From positions 62,001-126,000 of the forward strand of contig NZ_FNAV01000009.1 of assembly GCF_900102075.1 (NCBI RefSeq): a stretch of 64,000 nucleotides of DNA, written 5' to 3'. How positions within the stretch are numbered: the first letter of the stretch is position 1; each line of letters begins with the position of its first letter. The DNA comes from Salipiger thiooxidans (GTDB lineage: Bacteria; Pseudomonadota; Alphaproteobacteria; Rhodobacterales; Rhodobacteraceae). A program made the position numbers and the translations under genes. Shown piece by piece: positions 36,250 to 44,547 of this stretch. The notes below the pieces were generated by a model. The model was not told the DNA's origin, made no database searches, and worked only from the letters and a program-made list of their open reading frames with translations.

Positions 36250-36271
36250 GCGTCATGCGGAAGCATGACGC
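36250..36271. other. perfect hairpin just after ndk stop
   Basis: Nine-base perfect arms (GCGTCATGC / GCATGACGC) around GGAA, 17 nt beyond the ndk stop codon on the minus strand. There is no T tract, so it may stabilise the mRNA 3' end or assist the neighbouring terminator at 36182-36209. Confidence 0.45.
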
Positions 36272-36288
36272 AGGCATCGTGCCGTGGC

Positions 36289-36711
36289 TCAGCCGACCAG
36301 TTCGAGGCCCGAGAAGTAGTAGGCGATCTCGGCAGCTGCGGTTTCCGGGGCGTCGGAGCCGTGCACCGAGTTCTCACCGACGGATTCGGCGAACTCTGCG
36401 CGGATGGTGCCCGGGGCCGCGTCGGCCGGGTTGGTTGCGCCCATCACTTCGCGGTTCTTCGCGATGGCGCCTTCGCCTTCCAGCACCTGCACCACGACCG
36501 GCTCGGAGGCCATGAACTCGCAGAGTTCGTCGTAGAAGGGACGCTCGGCGTGCACCTTGTAGAACTCACCGGCCTGTGCCTTGGTGAGCTGGATGCGCTT
36601 CTGCGCGACGATCCGCAGGCCCGCTTCCTCGAACTTGGCGTTGATCTTGCCGGTCAGGTTGCGGCGGGTGGCATCGGGCTTGATGATCGAAAGGGTGCGT
36701 TCGACGGCCAT
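36289..36711 (-). CDS. ndk: nucleoside diphosphate kinase
   Basis: Transfers the gamma-phosphate between nucleoside triphosphates and diphosphates by a ping-pong mechanism. His117 in [17 protein letters not shown] is the phosphorylated residue, and the N-terminal [15 protein letters not shown] is canonical. The protein has 140 residues, the normal bacterial length. The ATG at 36711 follows GGAGA. It is monocistronic: a 197-nt gap separates it from the divergent ABC-F gene, and a terminator lies downstream. Confidence 0.97.
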   Translation of the reverse strand: MAVERTLSIIKPDATRRNLTGKINAKFEEAGLRIVAQKRIQLTKAQAGEFYKVHAERPFYDELCEFMASEPVVVQVLEGEGAIAKNREVMGATNPADAAPGTIRAEFAESVGENSVHGSDAPETAAAEIAYYFSGLELVG

Positions 36712-36908
36712 GTGTGGTCTCCATTGAAAGGCCGGGCGTCGGGCCCGGCCGGTAATCTTCGAAGGCGCGTTACCATGCGGGGGACGGATTGGGAAGCCCC
36801 GGCGCCGTGACGCCCGGGTGCCGGCGGCCTGCGCACCCGGCAATATTTGCGCGCCGAAGTGGATCATGGGGGATTTCCGGCGCCCGCACGCTCTGCTAGA
36901 GCCCGCCC

Positions 36909-38765
36909 ATGCTTAGGATCGACGACATCTCTTTTTCCATCGAGGGCCGCCCCCTGTTCGAGGGTGCCTCTGCCGTGATTCCCGCCGGCCACAAGGTCGG
37001 GCTCGTGGGCCCCAACGGGGCGGGCAAGACCACGCTGTTCCGGCTCATCCGGGGCGAGCTGACCCTCGACGGGGGCGAGATCTCGATGCCCGAGCGCGCC
37101 CGCATCGGCGGCGTCGCGCAGGAGGCGCCGGCCAATGCCATGTCGCTGATCGACACGGTGCTCGAGGCCGACACCGAGCGCGCCGCGCTGATGGCCGAGG
37201 CCGAGACCGCCACCGATCCGCACCGCATCGCCGATGTGCAGACCCGGCTCGCGGACATTGACGCATGGTCCGCCGAGGGGCGCGCCGCGTCGATCCTCAA
37301 GGGGCTGGGCTTCGACGAGGCCGACCAGCAGCGCCCGAGCTCGGATTTCTCGGGCGGCTGGCGCATGCGGCTGGCCCTTGCCGGGGTTCTCTTCGCGCAG
37401 CCCGACGTGCTGCTGCTGGACGAACCGACCAACTACCTCGACCTCGAGGGCGCGCTGTGGCTCGAGAGCTACCTCGCGCGCTACCCGCACACCGTCATCG
37501 TGATCAGCCACGACCGTGGGCTGCTGAACCGGGCGGTGGGCGCGATCCTGCATCTCGAGGCACGCAAGCTGACGCTCTACCAGGGCGGCTATGACACCTT
37601 CGCCCGCACCCGCGCCGAGCGCCGCGCGGTGCAGGCGGCGGCCGCGAAGAAGCAGGAGGACCGCAAGGCCCACCTGCAGAGCTTCGTCGACCGCTTCCGC
37701 GCCAAGGCCTCGAAGGCCAAGCAGGCGCAGGCCCGTCTTAAGATGATCGCGCGGATGGACACCATCACCGCGCCCGAGGATCTTGCCAAGCGGGTCTTCA
37801 GCTTCCCGCAGCCCGATCAGCTGTCGCCGCCGATCGTTGCGCTCGAGGGCGGCGCCACCGGCTACGGCGAGCGGAAGGTGCTGCAGAAACTGAACCTGCG
37901 CATCGACCAGGACGACCGCATCGCGCTTCTGGGCCGCAACGGCCAGGGCAAGTCGACGCTGTCGAAGCTGCTGGCCGACCGGCTGGCGCTGATGGACGGC
38001 AAGATGACGCGCTCGTCGAAGCTGCGCATCGGCTACTTCGCCCAGCACCAGGTCGACGAGCTGCACCTCGACGAGACGCCGCTCCAGCACCTCCAGCGCG
38101 AGCGCCCCGAGGTCATGCCCTCGCGCCTGCGCGCCCAGCTCGCGGGCTTCGGGCTTGGCGCCGATCAGGCCGAGACCGTGGTGGGCCGGCTCTCGGGTGG
38201 CCAGAAGGCGCGCCTGTCGCTGCTGCTTGCGACGCTCGACGCGCCGCACATGCTGATCCTCGACGAACCGACCAACCACCTCGACATCGAGAGCCGCGAG
38301 GCGCTGGTCGAGGCGCTCACCGCCTATTCCGGCGCGGTGATCCTCGTCAGCCACGACATGCACCTGCTGGGCATGGTTGCCGACCGGCTGTGGCTGGTGA
38401 AGGACGGCACCGTGCGGCCCTACGAGGATGACCTCGACGCCTACCGCGCCATGCTGCTGACGCAGGACAAGCCCGGCCGGGGCGACCGCGAGAAGCCCGT
38501 CGTCAAGGCGCCGAAGCCGTCGCGCGACGAGATCCTCGCGCTGCGCTCGGACGTGCGGAAATGCGAGGCGCGGGTCGAGAAGATCGAGGAGATGCGCGAG
38601 AAGCTCGCCACCAAGCTCGCCGATCCCGAGCTCTACGAGGACAACCGCGCCGGCGAGCTTGCCACCTGGAACAAGAAATACGCCGAGGTGATGGACGGTC
38701 TGCGCCGCGCCGAGACGCTCTGGGAACAGGCGCTGGAAAAGCTCGAGAGAGCCGAGACCGCCTGA
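36909..38765 (+). CDS. ABC-F family ATP-binding protein (Uup/YheS-like)
   Basis: A soluble twin-ATPase of 618 residues with no membrane domain, expected to act on ribosomes. The Walker A motifs are GPNGAGKTT (near residue 36) and GRNGQGKST (near 342). Signatures [11 protein letters not shown] and [12 protein letters not shown], Walker [14 protein letters not shown] and [13 protein letters not shown], and a charged inter-domain linker (residues ~240-290) are in place. A C-terminal coiled coil (~545-615, [20 protein letters not shown]) is the Uup/YheS feature. Specific function (ribosome rescue, assembly) is not readable. Confidence 0.93.
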   Translation: MLRIDDISFSIEGRPLFEGASAVIPAGHKVGLVGPNGAGKTTLFRLIRGELTLDGGEISMPERARIGGVAQEAPANAMSLIDTVLEADTERAALMAEAETATDPHRIADVQTRLADIDAWSAEGRAASILKGLGFDEADQQRPSSDFSGGWRMRLALAGVLFAQPDVLLLDEPTNYLDLEGALWLESYLARYPHTVIVISHDRGLLNRAVGAILHLEARKLTLYQGGYDTFARTRAERRAVQAAAAKKQEDRKAHLQSFVDRFRAKASKAKQAQARLKMIARMDTITAPEDLAKRVFSFPQPDQLSPPIVALEGGATGYGERKVLQKLNLRIDQDDRIALLGRNGQGKSTLSKLLADRLALMDGKMTRSSKLRIGYFAQHQVDELHLDETPLQHLQRERPEVMPSRLRAQLAGFGLGADQAETVVGRLSGGQKARLSLLLATLDAPHMLILDEPTNHLDIESREALVEALTAYSGAVILVSHDMHLLGMVADRLWLVKDGTVRPYEDDLDAYRAMLLTQDKPGRGDREKPVVKAPKPSRDEILALRSDVRKCEARVEKIEEMREKLATKLADPELYEDNRAGELATWNKKYAEVMDGLRRAETLWEQALEKLERAETA

Positions 38766-38786
38766 GCGGACGCCCATAGATCCCCC

Positions 38787-38817
38787 CCCGCAGCGCCTGC
38801 ATAGCCGCCGCTGCGGG
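38787..38817 (+). terminator. possible terminator after ABC-F gene
   Basis: Arms CCCGCAGCG and CGCTGCGGG (nine perfect pairs) around a 13-nt loop, starting 21 nt after the stop and preceded by a run of eight C. The T tail is weak (TCTCCGTC). Confidence 0.45.
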
Positions 38818-38896
38818 TCTCCGTCCCACGGCCAGGGGGGCGCGGCACCACGCAGCACGCTGGACAAGCGCCCTGCCGCCGCCTACCCATTTTGCC

Positions 38897-39517
38897 ATGG
38901 ACGCCGCGTTCCTCATCACCGCCTTTGCCACGCTCTTCGTGGTGATCGACCCCATCGGGCTCGCGCCAATCTTCATCGCCCTCACCCAGGGCGCCGACCG
39001 GCAGCATCGCCGCAAGCTGGCGCTGCGCTCCTGCGGCATCGCGCTGGCGGTGCTCACGCTCTTCACCTTCTTCGGCGAGGCGGTGCTGGGTTTCATCGGC
39101 ATCTCCATGCCCGCCTTCCGCATCGCGGGCGGGATCCTGCTGTTTCTCACCGCGCTCGACATGCTCTTCGAACGGCGCTCGAAGCGGCGCGAGGACAAGG
39201 CCGGGGAAGAGGACGCCCTGCCCGACCCTTCGGTGTTTCCCATCGCCATCCCGCTGATCGCCGGCCCCGGCGCCATCGCCACCATGATCCTGCTCGCCGG
39301 CCAGACCAGCTCGGTGCTCGAGATCGCGGCGATCCTTGCGGTTCTGGTGGTGGTGCTGCTCGTCGTGCTGCTGTTCTTCCTCAGCGCGGGCATCATCGAG
39401 CACGCGCTGGGGCATACCGGCATCGTCGTGGTGACGCGGCTTCTGGGGATGCTGCTGGCGGCGCTGTCGGTGCAGTTCGTCATCGACGGTCTGCGCAACA
39501 TCGGCGCCCTCGGCTGA
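38897..39517 (+). CDS. MarC family integral membrane protein
   Basis: A 206-residue protein with six membrane helices. The start FLITAFATLFVVIDPIGLAP carries the conserved D-P-x-G motif, and FPIAIPLIAGPGAIATMILL is the second repeat motif of the MarC/UPF0056 family. Despite its name, MarC is not a multidrug exporter in E. coli, and the family function is unknown. A cytosolic charged loop (ERRSKRREDKAGEEDALPD) splits the two halves. The ATG at 38897 fits the conserved N-terminus. It appears monocistronic. Confidence 0.88.
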   Translation: MDAAFLITAFATLFVVIDPIGLAPIFIALTQGADRQHRRKLALRSCGIALAVLTLFTFFGEAVLGFIGISMPAFRIAGGILLFLTALDMLFERRSKRREDKAGEEDALPDPSVFPIAIPLIAGPGAIATMILLAGQTSSVLEIAAILAVLVVVLLVVLLFFLSAGIIEHALGHTGIVVVTRLLGMLLAALSVQFVIDGLRNIGALG

Positions 39518-39620
39518 GCCGCGCGGCCCGAGCGGCCCGCGCCCCTGTTTTGACGGCGCGCGCGCCCTACATCTATCAGAGCGGTCGCGTCCGGCCGCCG
39601 CGACGACCCGGAGCGCGACA

Positions 39621-40202
39621 GTGACCCAGATGGATTTCGGAACCCTCGCCTATCTCGGACTTCTGGCCGTGGTGCTGGTGTTCTGGATGTTCGTGCAGAA
39701 CCGTGAGAAGCTCGGGCGCAAGCTGCAGTACCTTGCCGCGTGGGGGCTGATCTTCCTTGGCGTCATCGCCGCGGTGGGGCTCTGGGGCGACATCCGCCAG
39801 ACGGTGATGCCGCGGCAGGCGGTCTTTGCCGACGAGGGCCGGGTCGAGCTGCCGCGCGCGCCCGACGGGCATTACTACGTCTCGCTCGAGATCAACGGCG
39901 TGCCGACGCGCTTCGTCGTCGACACCGGCGCCACCGGCATGGTGCTGACCCGCAAGGACGCCGAGCGCGCCGGGCTCGAGGCGGGCGACCTGGTGTTCCA
40001 GGGCCAGGCCTCGACCGCGAACGGCGTGGTGCAGACCGCACCGGTGCGGCTCGGGCAGGTGGCGCTCGGGCCGTTCACCGACCGCAACCTTCGCGCCTAC
40101 GTCAATCAGGGCGAGATGAAGACCTCGCTGCTGGGCATGAGCTACCTGCAACGCTTCTCGCGGCTCGAGATCGCCGACGGCAAGCTGGTGCTCGAGCGCT
40201 GA
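39621..40202 (+). CDS. membrane-anchored retropepsin-like aspartic protease (TIGR02281)
   Basis: A 193-residue protein with two N-terminal membrane segments (about residues 8-25 and 38-57) and a periplasmic retropepsin-like domain. Asp101 in FVVDTGATGMVLTRKDAERA is the catalytic aspartate; the protein would act as a homodimer. The C-terminal SLLGMSYLQRFSRLEI is the closing motif of the clan AA, TIGR02281 family. I use the GTG at 39621 because CGGAG lies seven nucleotides upstream; the ATG three codons later has poor spacing. The physiological substrate is unknown. Confidence 0.87.
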   Translation: MTQMDFGTLAYLGLLAVVLVFWMFVQNREKLGRKLQYLAAWGLIFLGVIAAVGLWGDIRQTVMPRQAVFADEGRVELPRAPDGHYYVSLEINGVPTRFVVDTGATGMVLTRKDAERAGLEAGDLVFQGQASTANGVVQTAPVRLGQVALGPFTDRNLRAYVNQGEMKTSLLGMSYLQRFSRLEIADGKLVLER

Positions 40203-40211
40203 GGCTTCGTC

Positions 40212-40670
40212 TCAGGTCTCGGCCTTCTTCTCCCAGCGGCCCGATTCCTCGGACCAGTACTGCGCGGCGCAGCCCGCGCCGGTGAGCACGCGCCACTGGC
40301 CGCGCGCGGCCTGAAGCGCCTCGTGGTCGTGGCCGTCGAAGAGGATGCAGACGCGCTCGAGCTTTCCCACCTCCTCGGGCGAGACCTCGGCACCGTCCAC
40401 CGCCATCAGGCAGGACGGGTCGTTCGGCATCGCGGCGCCGGTGGTCAGCAGCACCGGCTGCAGCGCGTCATGCGGCCCGCCAGACAGCCCGTGCGGCAGG
40501 AACCCCTCTTCGGGGCCCAGCCAGAGCCTTTGGTCGAGCCAGTCCATCCGCCCGGGCGCCGTGCCGCGCACCACGACGCGCCAGCCCGCCGAGAGCGATT
40601 TCTCGAGCAGCACCGGCAGCGTCGCCTCGAGCGGGCGCTGGGTCAGGTGGTAGAAATAGGCGGCGCCCAT
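40212..40670 (-). CDS. holC: DNA polymerase III subunit chi
   Basis: The 152-residue chi subunit links the clamp-loader complex to SSB. GAAYFYHLTQRPLEATLPVL is the typical N-terminus, with YHLT-type first strand, and VRGTAPGRMDWLDQRLW with FLPHG forms the conserved SSB-binding core. The start at 40670 follows GGAGAG. It lies 37 nt after pepA, a common pairing in proteobacteria (pepA-holC), so the two are probably one operon. It is convergent with the aspartic protease gene, with only nine nucleotides between the stops. Confidence 0.92.
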   Translation of the reverse strand: MGAAYFYHLTQRPLEATLPVLLEKSLSAGWRVVVRGTAPGRMDWLDQRLWLGPEEGFLPHGLSGGPHDALQPVLLTTGAAMPNDPSCLMAVDGAEVSPEEVGKLERVCILFDGHDHEALQAARGQWRVLTGAGCAAQYWSEESGRWEKKAET

Positions 40671-40707
40671 GTCGGTCAGCTCTCCGGTCGCGAGGGGTGG
40701 GAGGGGC

Positions 40708-42189
40708 TCACGCCCCGCCCTTCTCCGTGCTTTCGAAGCGGTCACGCACCAGACGGTCCAGCGCCATGACGCCCCAGCCGGTCGCGCCCTTCGGAGCCAG
40801 CGTGCTGTCGCCCTTGAGCGAGGCCACGCCCGCGATGTCGAGGTGAACCCACGGCACGTCGTCCTTGACGAAGCGCCGCAGGAACTGCGCCGCAGTGATG
40901 GTCCCGGCGGGACGGCCGCCGACGTTCTTCATGTCGGCGATGTTCGACTTAAGTTGGTCGTCGTAGGCCTTGCCCATCGGAAGGCGCCAGGCGCCCTCGC
41001 CCTCGGCACCCGCGGCCTTGAGGAAGGCGTCGGCGAGACCGTCGTCATTCGACAGCACCGCGGCGTTCTCGTGCCCCAGCGCGATGATGCAGGCGCCGGT
41101 AAGGGTGGCAAGATCGACCATGGCCGCGGGCTTCACGTGCTCCTGCGCGTACCAGAGCACGTCCGCGAGCACGAGCCGCCCCTCGGCGTCGGTGTTGATC
41201 ACCTCGATCGTGTCGCCCTTCATCGAGGTCACCACATCGCCCGGACGCACGGCGCTGCCCGAGGGCATGTTCTCGACCAGACCGACAAGACCCACCACGT
41301 GGGCCGGCGCCTTGCGCAGGGCCAGCGCCTTCATGACACCCGAGACGACGCCCGCGCCGCCCATGTCCATGGTCATGTCCTCCATGCCGCCGGCGGGCTT
41401 CAGCGAGATCCCGCCGGTGTCGAAGACCACGCCCTTGCCGATCAGCGCCAGCGGGTCGCCCTCGGCCCCCTTCCAGCGCATGACCACCACCTTGGAGGGC
41501 GAGACCGAGCCCTGCCCGACGCAGAGCAGCGCGCCCATGCCGAGCTCGGCGAGCGTGTCCTCTTCCAGCACCTCGACCTCGACGCCGAGATCGCGCAGGC
41601 CCTCGAGCCGGGTCGCGAACGCGGTGGTGGTCAGGACGTTGGCGGGTTCGTTCACAAGATCGCGGGTGAAAAAGACGCCCTCGGCCACGGCCAGCGCCGC
41701 CTTGCAGGCCGCCTCGGTCTCGTCGGGCTTGCCACAGAGGATGCGCGCGGGCGCCAGCGGCTTGCCCTTGTCGCTGCGACGGGCGGTGAAGCCGTAGCCG
41801 CGCAGCGCGAGGCCAAGCACCAGCTCCGGCAGGCGGGTCAGGGTCTCGCCCAGCACGGTGACGGCGCTGCTGCCGGCAAGCCGCGCGACGATGGCACCGG
41901 CCTTGCGGGCCTCTGCCACGTCGGCGCGGCGCTCGAGCTTGATGATGTCGACCGCATCCGCCGCCATCCCCACCGGGAACGCGAGGGTCACCACGTCGCC
42001 CTGCGAAGCCTTGGCAAAGGCCTCGCCCGCCACGGCCCGCTCCATGGCACCCCGGGTCAGGCGGTTCAGCCGCCGTGCCCCGCGGCCAAGCTGGCCCGCG
42101 CCGTTGACGAAAACCGCGACCCGGCCCTCGGCGTCTTTCAGCGCATCGAGGTCTGTTTCGGCAAAGGTGATCTCGCGCAGATCGGTCAT
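40708..42189 (-). CDS. pepA: leucyl aminopeptidase (M17)
   Basis: A hexameric two-zinc aminopeptidase of 493 residues. The catalytic domain has GKGVVFDTGGISLKPAGGM (Lys and Asp ligands, near residue 250), MTMDMGGAG, and the signature NTDAEGRLVLAD near residue 335. The N-terminal domain is the less conserved macro-like fold. In other bacteria PepA also binds DNA. The ATG at 42189 (MTDLREITFAET) is preferred over one codon earlier for spacing from AGGAG. It is first in a pepA-holC unit and divergent from lptF. Confidence 0.95.
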   Translation of the reverse strand: MTDLREITFAETDLDALKDAEGRVAVFVNGAGQLGRGARRLNRLTRGAMERAVAGEAFAKASQGDVVTLAFPVGMAADAVDIIKLERRADVAEARKAGAIVARLAGSSAVTVLGETLTRLPELVLGLALRGYGFTARRSDKGKPLAPARILCGKPDETEAACKAALAVAEGVFFTRDLVNEPANVLTTTAFATRLEGLRDLGVEVEVLEEDTLAELGMGALLCVGQGSVSPSKVVVMRWKGAEGDPLALIGKGVVFDTGGISLKPAGGMEDMTMDMGGAGVVSGVMKALALRKAPAHVVGLVGLVENMPSGSAVRPGDVVTSMKGDTIEVINTDAEGRLVLADVLWYAQEHVKPAAMVDLATLTGACIIALGHENAAVLSNDDGLADAFLKAAGAEGEGAWRLPMGKAYDDQLKSNIADMKNVGGRPAGTITAAQFLRRFVKDDVPWVHLDIAGVASLKGDSTLAPKGATGWGVMALDRLVRDRFESTEKGGA

Positions 42190-42316
42190 CATGCTCTCCT
42201 GTTGTCTTTGGCCCTAAGTGGTAGTCCCGCCGGGTGGCATTGACCAGAGCCACCTTTTCCCGCACACACCGTTCGACTAGGCTCGGTCGGAAACAGGATC
42301 TCGGGGGAACGCAGGC

Positions 42317-43456
42317 GTGCAGAGATTCGACAGATACATGCTGTCGCAACTCATGGTGGTCTTTGGCTTTTTCGCTCTCGTCCTTGTGATGGTCTACTGG
42401 CTCAACCGGTCGGTCGGACTGTTCGACGAGCTCATCGCGAATGGCCATACCGCGGGGATCTTCCTCGAGTTCACGCTGCTGGCGCTGCCCGGGGTGGTGG
42501 CCATCGTGCTGCCCATGGCGGCGTTCGGCGCCGCGGTCTACGTCACCAACCGCATGTCCAACGAGTCCGAGCTGACGGTGCTCCAGGCAACCGGCCTGTC
42601 GCCGTGGCGCCTGGCGCGGCCGGTGCTGGTCTTCGGCGCGATCATCGGCGCGATGATGGCGATTCTGAGCCACGTGCTGGTGCCCGCCTCCATCGGCCAG
42701 CTGCGCGAACGCGAGTCCGAAATCTCGGGCTCGGTCTCGGCCCGGCTGCTGCACGAGGGCACCTTCCTGCACCCCACCAGGGGCGTGACCTTCTACATCC
42801 GCGACATCACCCCCGAGGGCGAGCTGCGCGACGTGTTCCTGTCGGACCGGCGCGACCCGGACCGGGCGATTGCCTACACCGCGCAAAGCGCCTACGTGCT
42901 GCGCGACGACGACGGCCCCAAGCTGACCATGCGCTCGGGGCTGGCACAGACCCTGAGGGCCGAGGACCAGACGCTCTCGACCACCGATTTCGAGAACCTG
43001 ACCTATGACATCTCGGGGCTCGTCACCCAGAACGGCCCGCCGCGCCGGCGCGCCCGGCAGATCTCGACCTGGGAGCTCTTGACCGACACCGAGGCGGTCT
43101 CGGAAGAGGTCAAGGACAGCGTGGGCGAAGTGCTCGAGGAAGCGCACATGCGCTTCGAGCAGCCGCTGCTCTGCGTGGTGGCGGCACTGATCGGCTACGC
43201 GGCGCTGATGACCGGCGGGTTCTCGCGCTTCGGGGTGACAAAGCAGATCGTCGGCGCGATCTTCCTGCTGGTCTTCATCAAGATCGTCGAGAGCATGGTC
43301 ACGACGCCGGTGCACGCCAACGCTGCGCTCTGGCCGCTGATCTACCTGCCAAGCATCATCGGCCTGATCATCGCGGGCGTCCTGCTGCAGCGCTCGTCGC
43401 GGTCGTTCCGCCCGGGCCGCGCCGCACCTCCCGCCCCCGAGGGGGCCGCCGCATGA
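42317..43456 (+). CDS. lptF: LPS export system permease LptF
   Basis: One of the two permeases of the LptB2FG ABC transporter that extracts lipopolysaccharide from the inner membrane. The 379 residues give three N-terminal membrane helices (from MLSQLMVVFGFFALVLVMVY), a periplasmic beta-jellyroll (~140-270) and three C-terminal helices. The start is GTG. The motif ATGLSPWRLARPVLVFG after TM3 is the LptF/G coupling helix. It overlaps lptG by four nucleotides (ATGA). It heads a chain running through lptG, lptD, surA, pdxA and rsmA. Confidence 0.94.
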   Translation: MQRFDRYMLSQLMVVFGFFALVLVMVYWLNRSVGLFDELIANGHTAGIFLEFTLLALPGVVAIVLPMAAFGAAVYVTNRMSNESELTVLQATGLSPWRLARPVLVFGAIIGAMMAILSHVLVPASIGQLRERESEISGSVSARLLHEGTFLHPTRGVTFYIRDITPEGELRDVFLSDRRDPDRAIAYTAQSAYVLRDDDGPKLTMRSGLAQTLRAEDQTLSTTDFENLTYDISGLVTQNGPPRRRARQISTWELLTDTEAVSEEVKDSVGEVLEEAHMRFEQPLLCVVAALIGYAALMTGGFSRFGVTKQIVGAIFLLVFIKIVESMVTTPVHANAALWPLIYLPSIIGLIIAGVLLQRSSRSFRPGRAAPPAPEGAAA

Positions 43457-44547
43457 TCCTGCACCGCTACTTCGCCCGGCGCTTCTTCTGGATGTTCATG
43501 TCGATCCTCTCGGTCTTCGCGATCTTCGTCGGGCTGGTCGATCTCGTCGAGCAGATCCGCAAGTTTGGTGGCGACATCAGTTTTGCCCAGAAGGTGCAGA
43601 TCACTGCGCTCCGCCTGCCCGAGGGCATGTACGAGATCCTGCCGCTGGTGATGATCCTCGCCACCGCGGCGCTGTTCCTGATGCTGGCGCGCAGCTCCGA
43701 GCTGGTGGTGGTGCGCGCCGCCGGCCGCTCGGGCCTGACCGCGCTCATGGGGCCGATGATGGTGGCACTGGCGATCAGCGGAGTCACCGTGGCGATGCTG
43801 AACCCGCTGGTGGCCGCCACCTCGAAGCGTGCGAGCGACCTCGCCGAGAGCTACGAGAACGACGGCGCCTCGGTGATCTCCATCGGCAAGGAAGGCCTGT
43901 GGCTGCGCCAGGGCAGCTCGGACGGACAGGCGGTGATCCGCGCCGCCCGCGCCAACCCCGATGCCACCGTGCTCTACGACGTGAGCTTCCTGCAATACGC
44001 CGAGGACGGCGGCCCCATCCGCCGCGTCGAGGCCGCCGAGGCCGCGCTCGAGGACGGCGCCTGGGCGCTGCGCGACGCCAAGGTCTGGCCGCTCGGCACC
44101 CGCGCCAACCCCGAGGCCGCGGCCGAGCGCCACGCCCGGCTGCGCATCGCCTCGGATCTCACGCAGAACGACATCCGCGACCGCTTCGGCAAGCCCTCGG
44201 CGGTGGCGATCTGGGATTTGCCGGACTTCATCAACGGGCTCGAACAGGCAGGCTTCTCGGCCCGCCGTCACGAGGTCTGGTTCCAGATGGAGCTGGCCCG
44301 TCCGATCTTCCTTGTCGCCATGGTGCTGGTGGCGGCGGGGTTCACCATGCGGCCGGCGCGGCTGGGACGGACGGGGCTTTACGTGCTTGCCGCCGTGCTG
44401 CTGGGCTTCGGACTGTACTACGTGCGCAACTTCGCGCAGATCATGGGCGAGAACGGCCAGCTGCCGCCACTTTTCGCCGCCTGGGTCCCGCCCGTCGCCT
44501 CGCTGATGCTGGCGCTGGGTCTGGTCCTGCAGATGGAGGACGGCTGA
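43453..44547 (+). CDS. lptG: LPS export system permease LptG
   Basis: The partner permease of LptF. At 364 residues it has the same layout: helices at residues ~10-30, 58-80 and 95-115, a periplasmic jellyroll (~135-265), and three C-terminal helices ending LMLALGLVLQMEDG. It starts MILHRYFARRFFWMFM, and the coupling helix VVVRAAGRSGLTAL is present. The start overlaps the lptF stop, and lptD follows immediately (the stop ends at 44547 and the ATG is at 44548). Confidence 0.94.
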   Translation: MILHRYFARRFFWMFMSILSVFAIFVGLVDLVEQIRKFGGDISFAQKVQITALRLPEGMYEILPLVMILATAALFLMLARSSELVVVRAAGRSGLTALMGPMMVALAISGVTVAMLNPLVAATSKRASDLAESYENDGASVISIGKEGLWLRQGSSDGQAVIRAARANPDATVLYDVSFLQYAEDGGPIRRVEAAEAALEDGAWALRDAKVWPLGTRANPEAAAERHARLRIASDLTQNDIRDRFGKPSAVAIWDLPDFINGLEQAGFSARRHEVWFQMELARPIFLVAMVLVAAGFTMRPARLGRTGLYVLAAVLLGFGLYYVRNFAQIMGENGQLPPLFAAWVPPVASLMLALGLVLQMEDG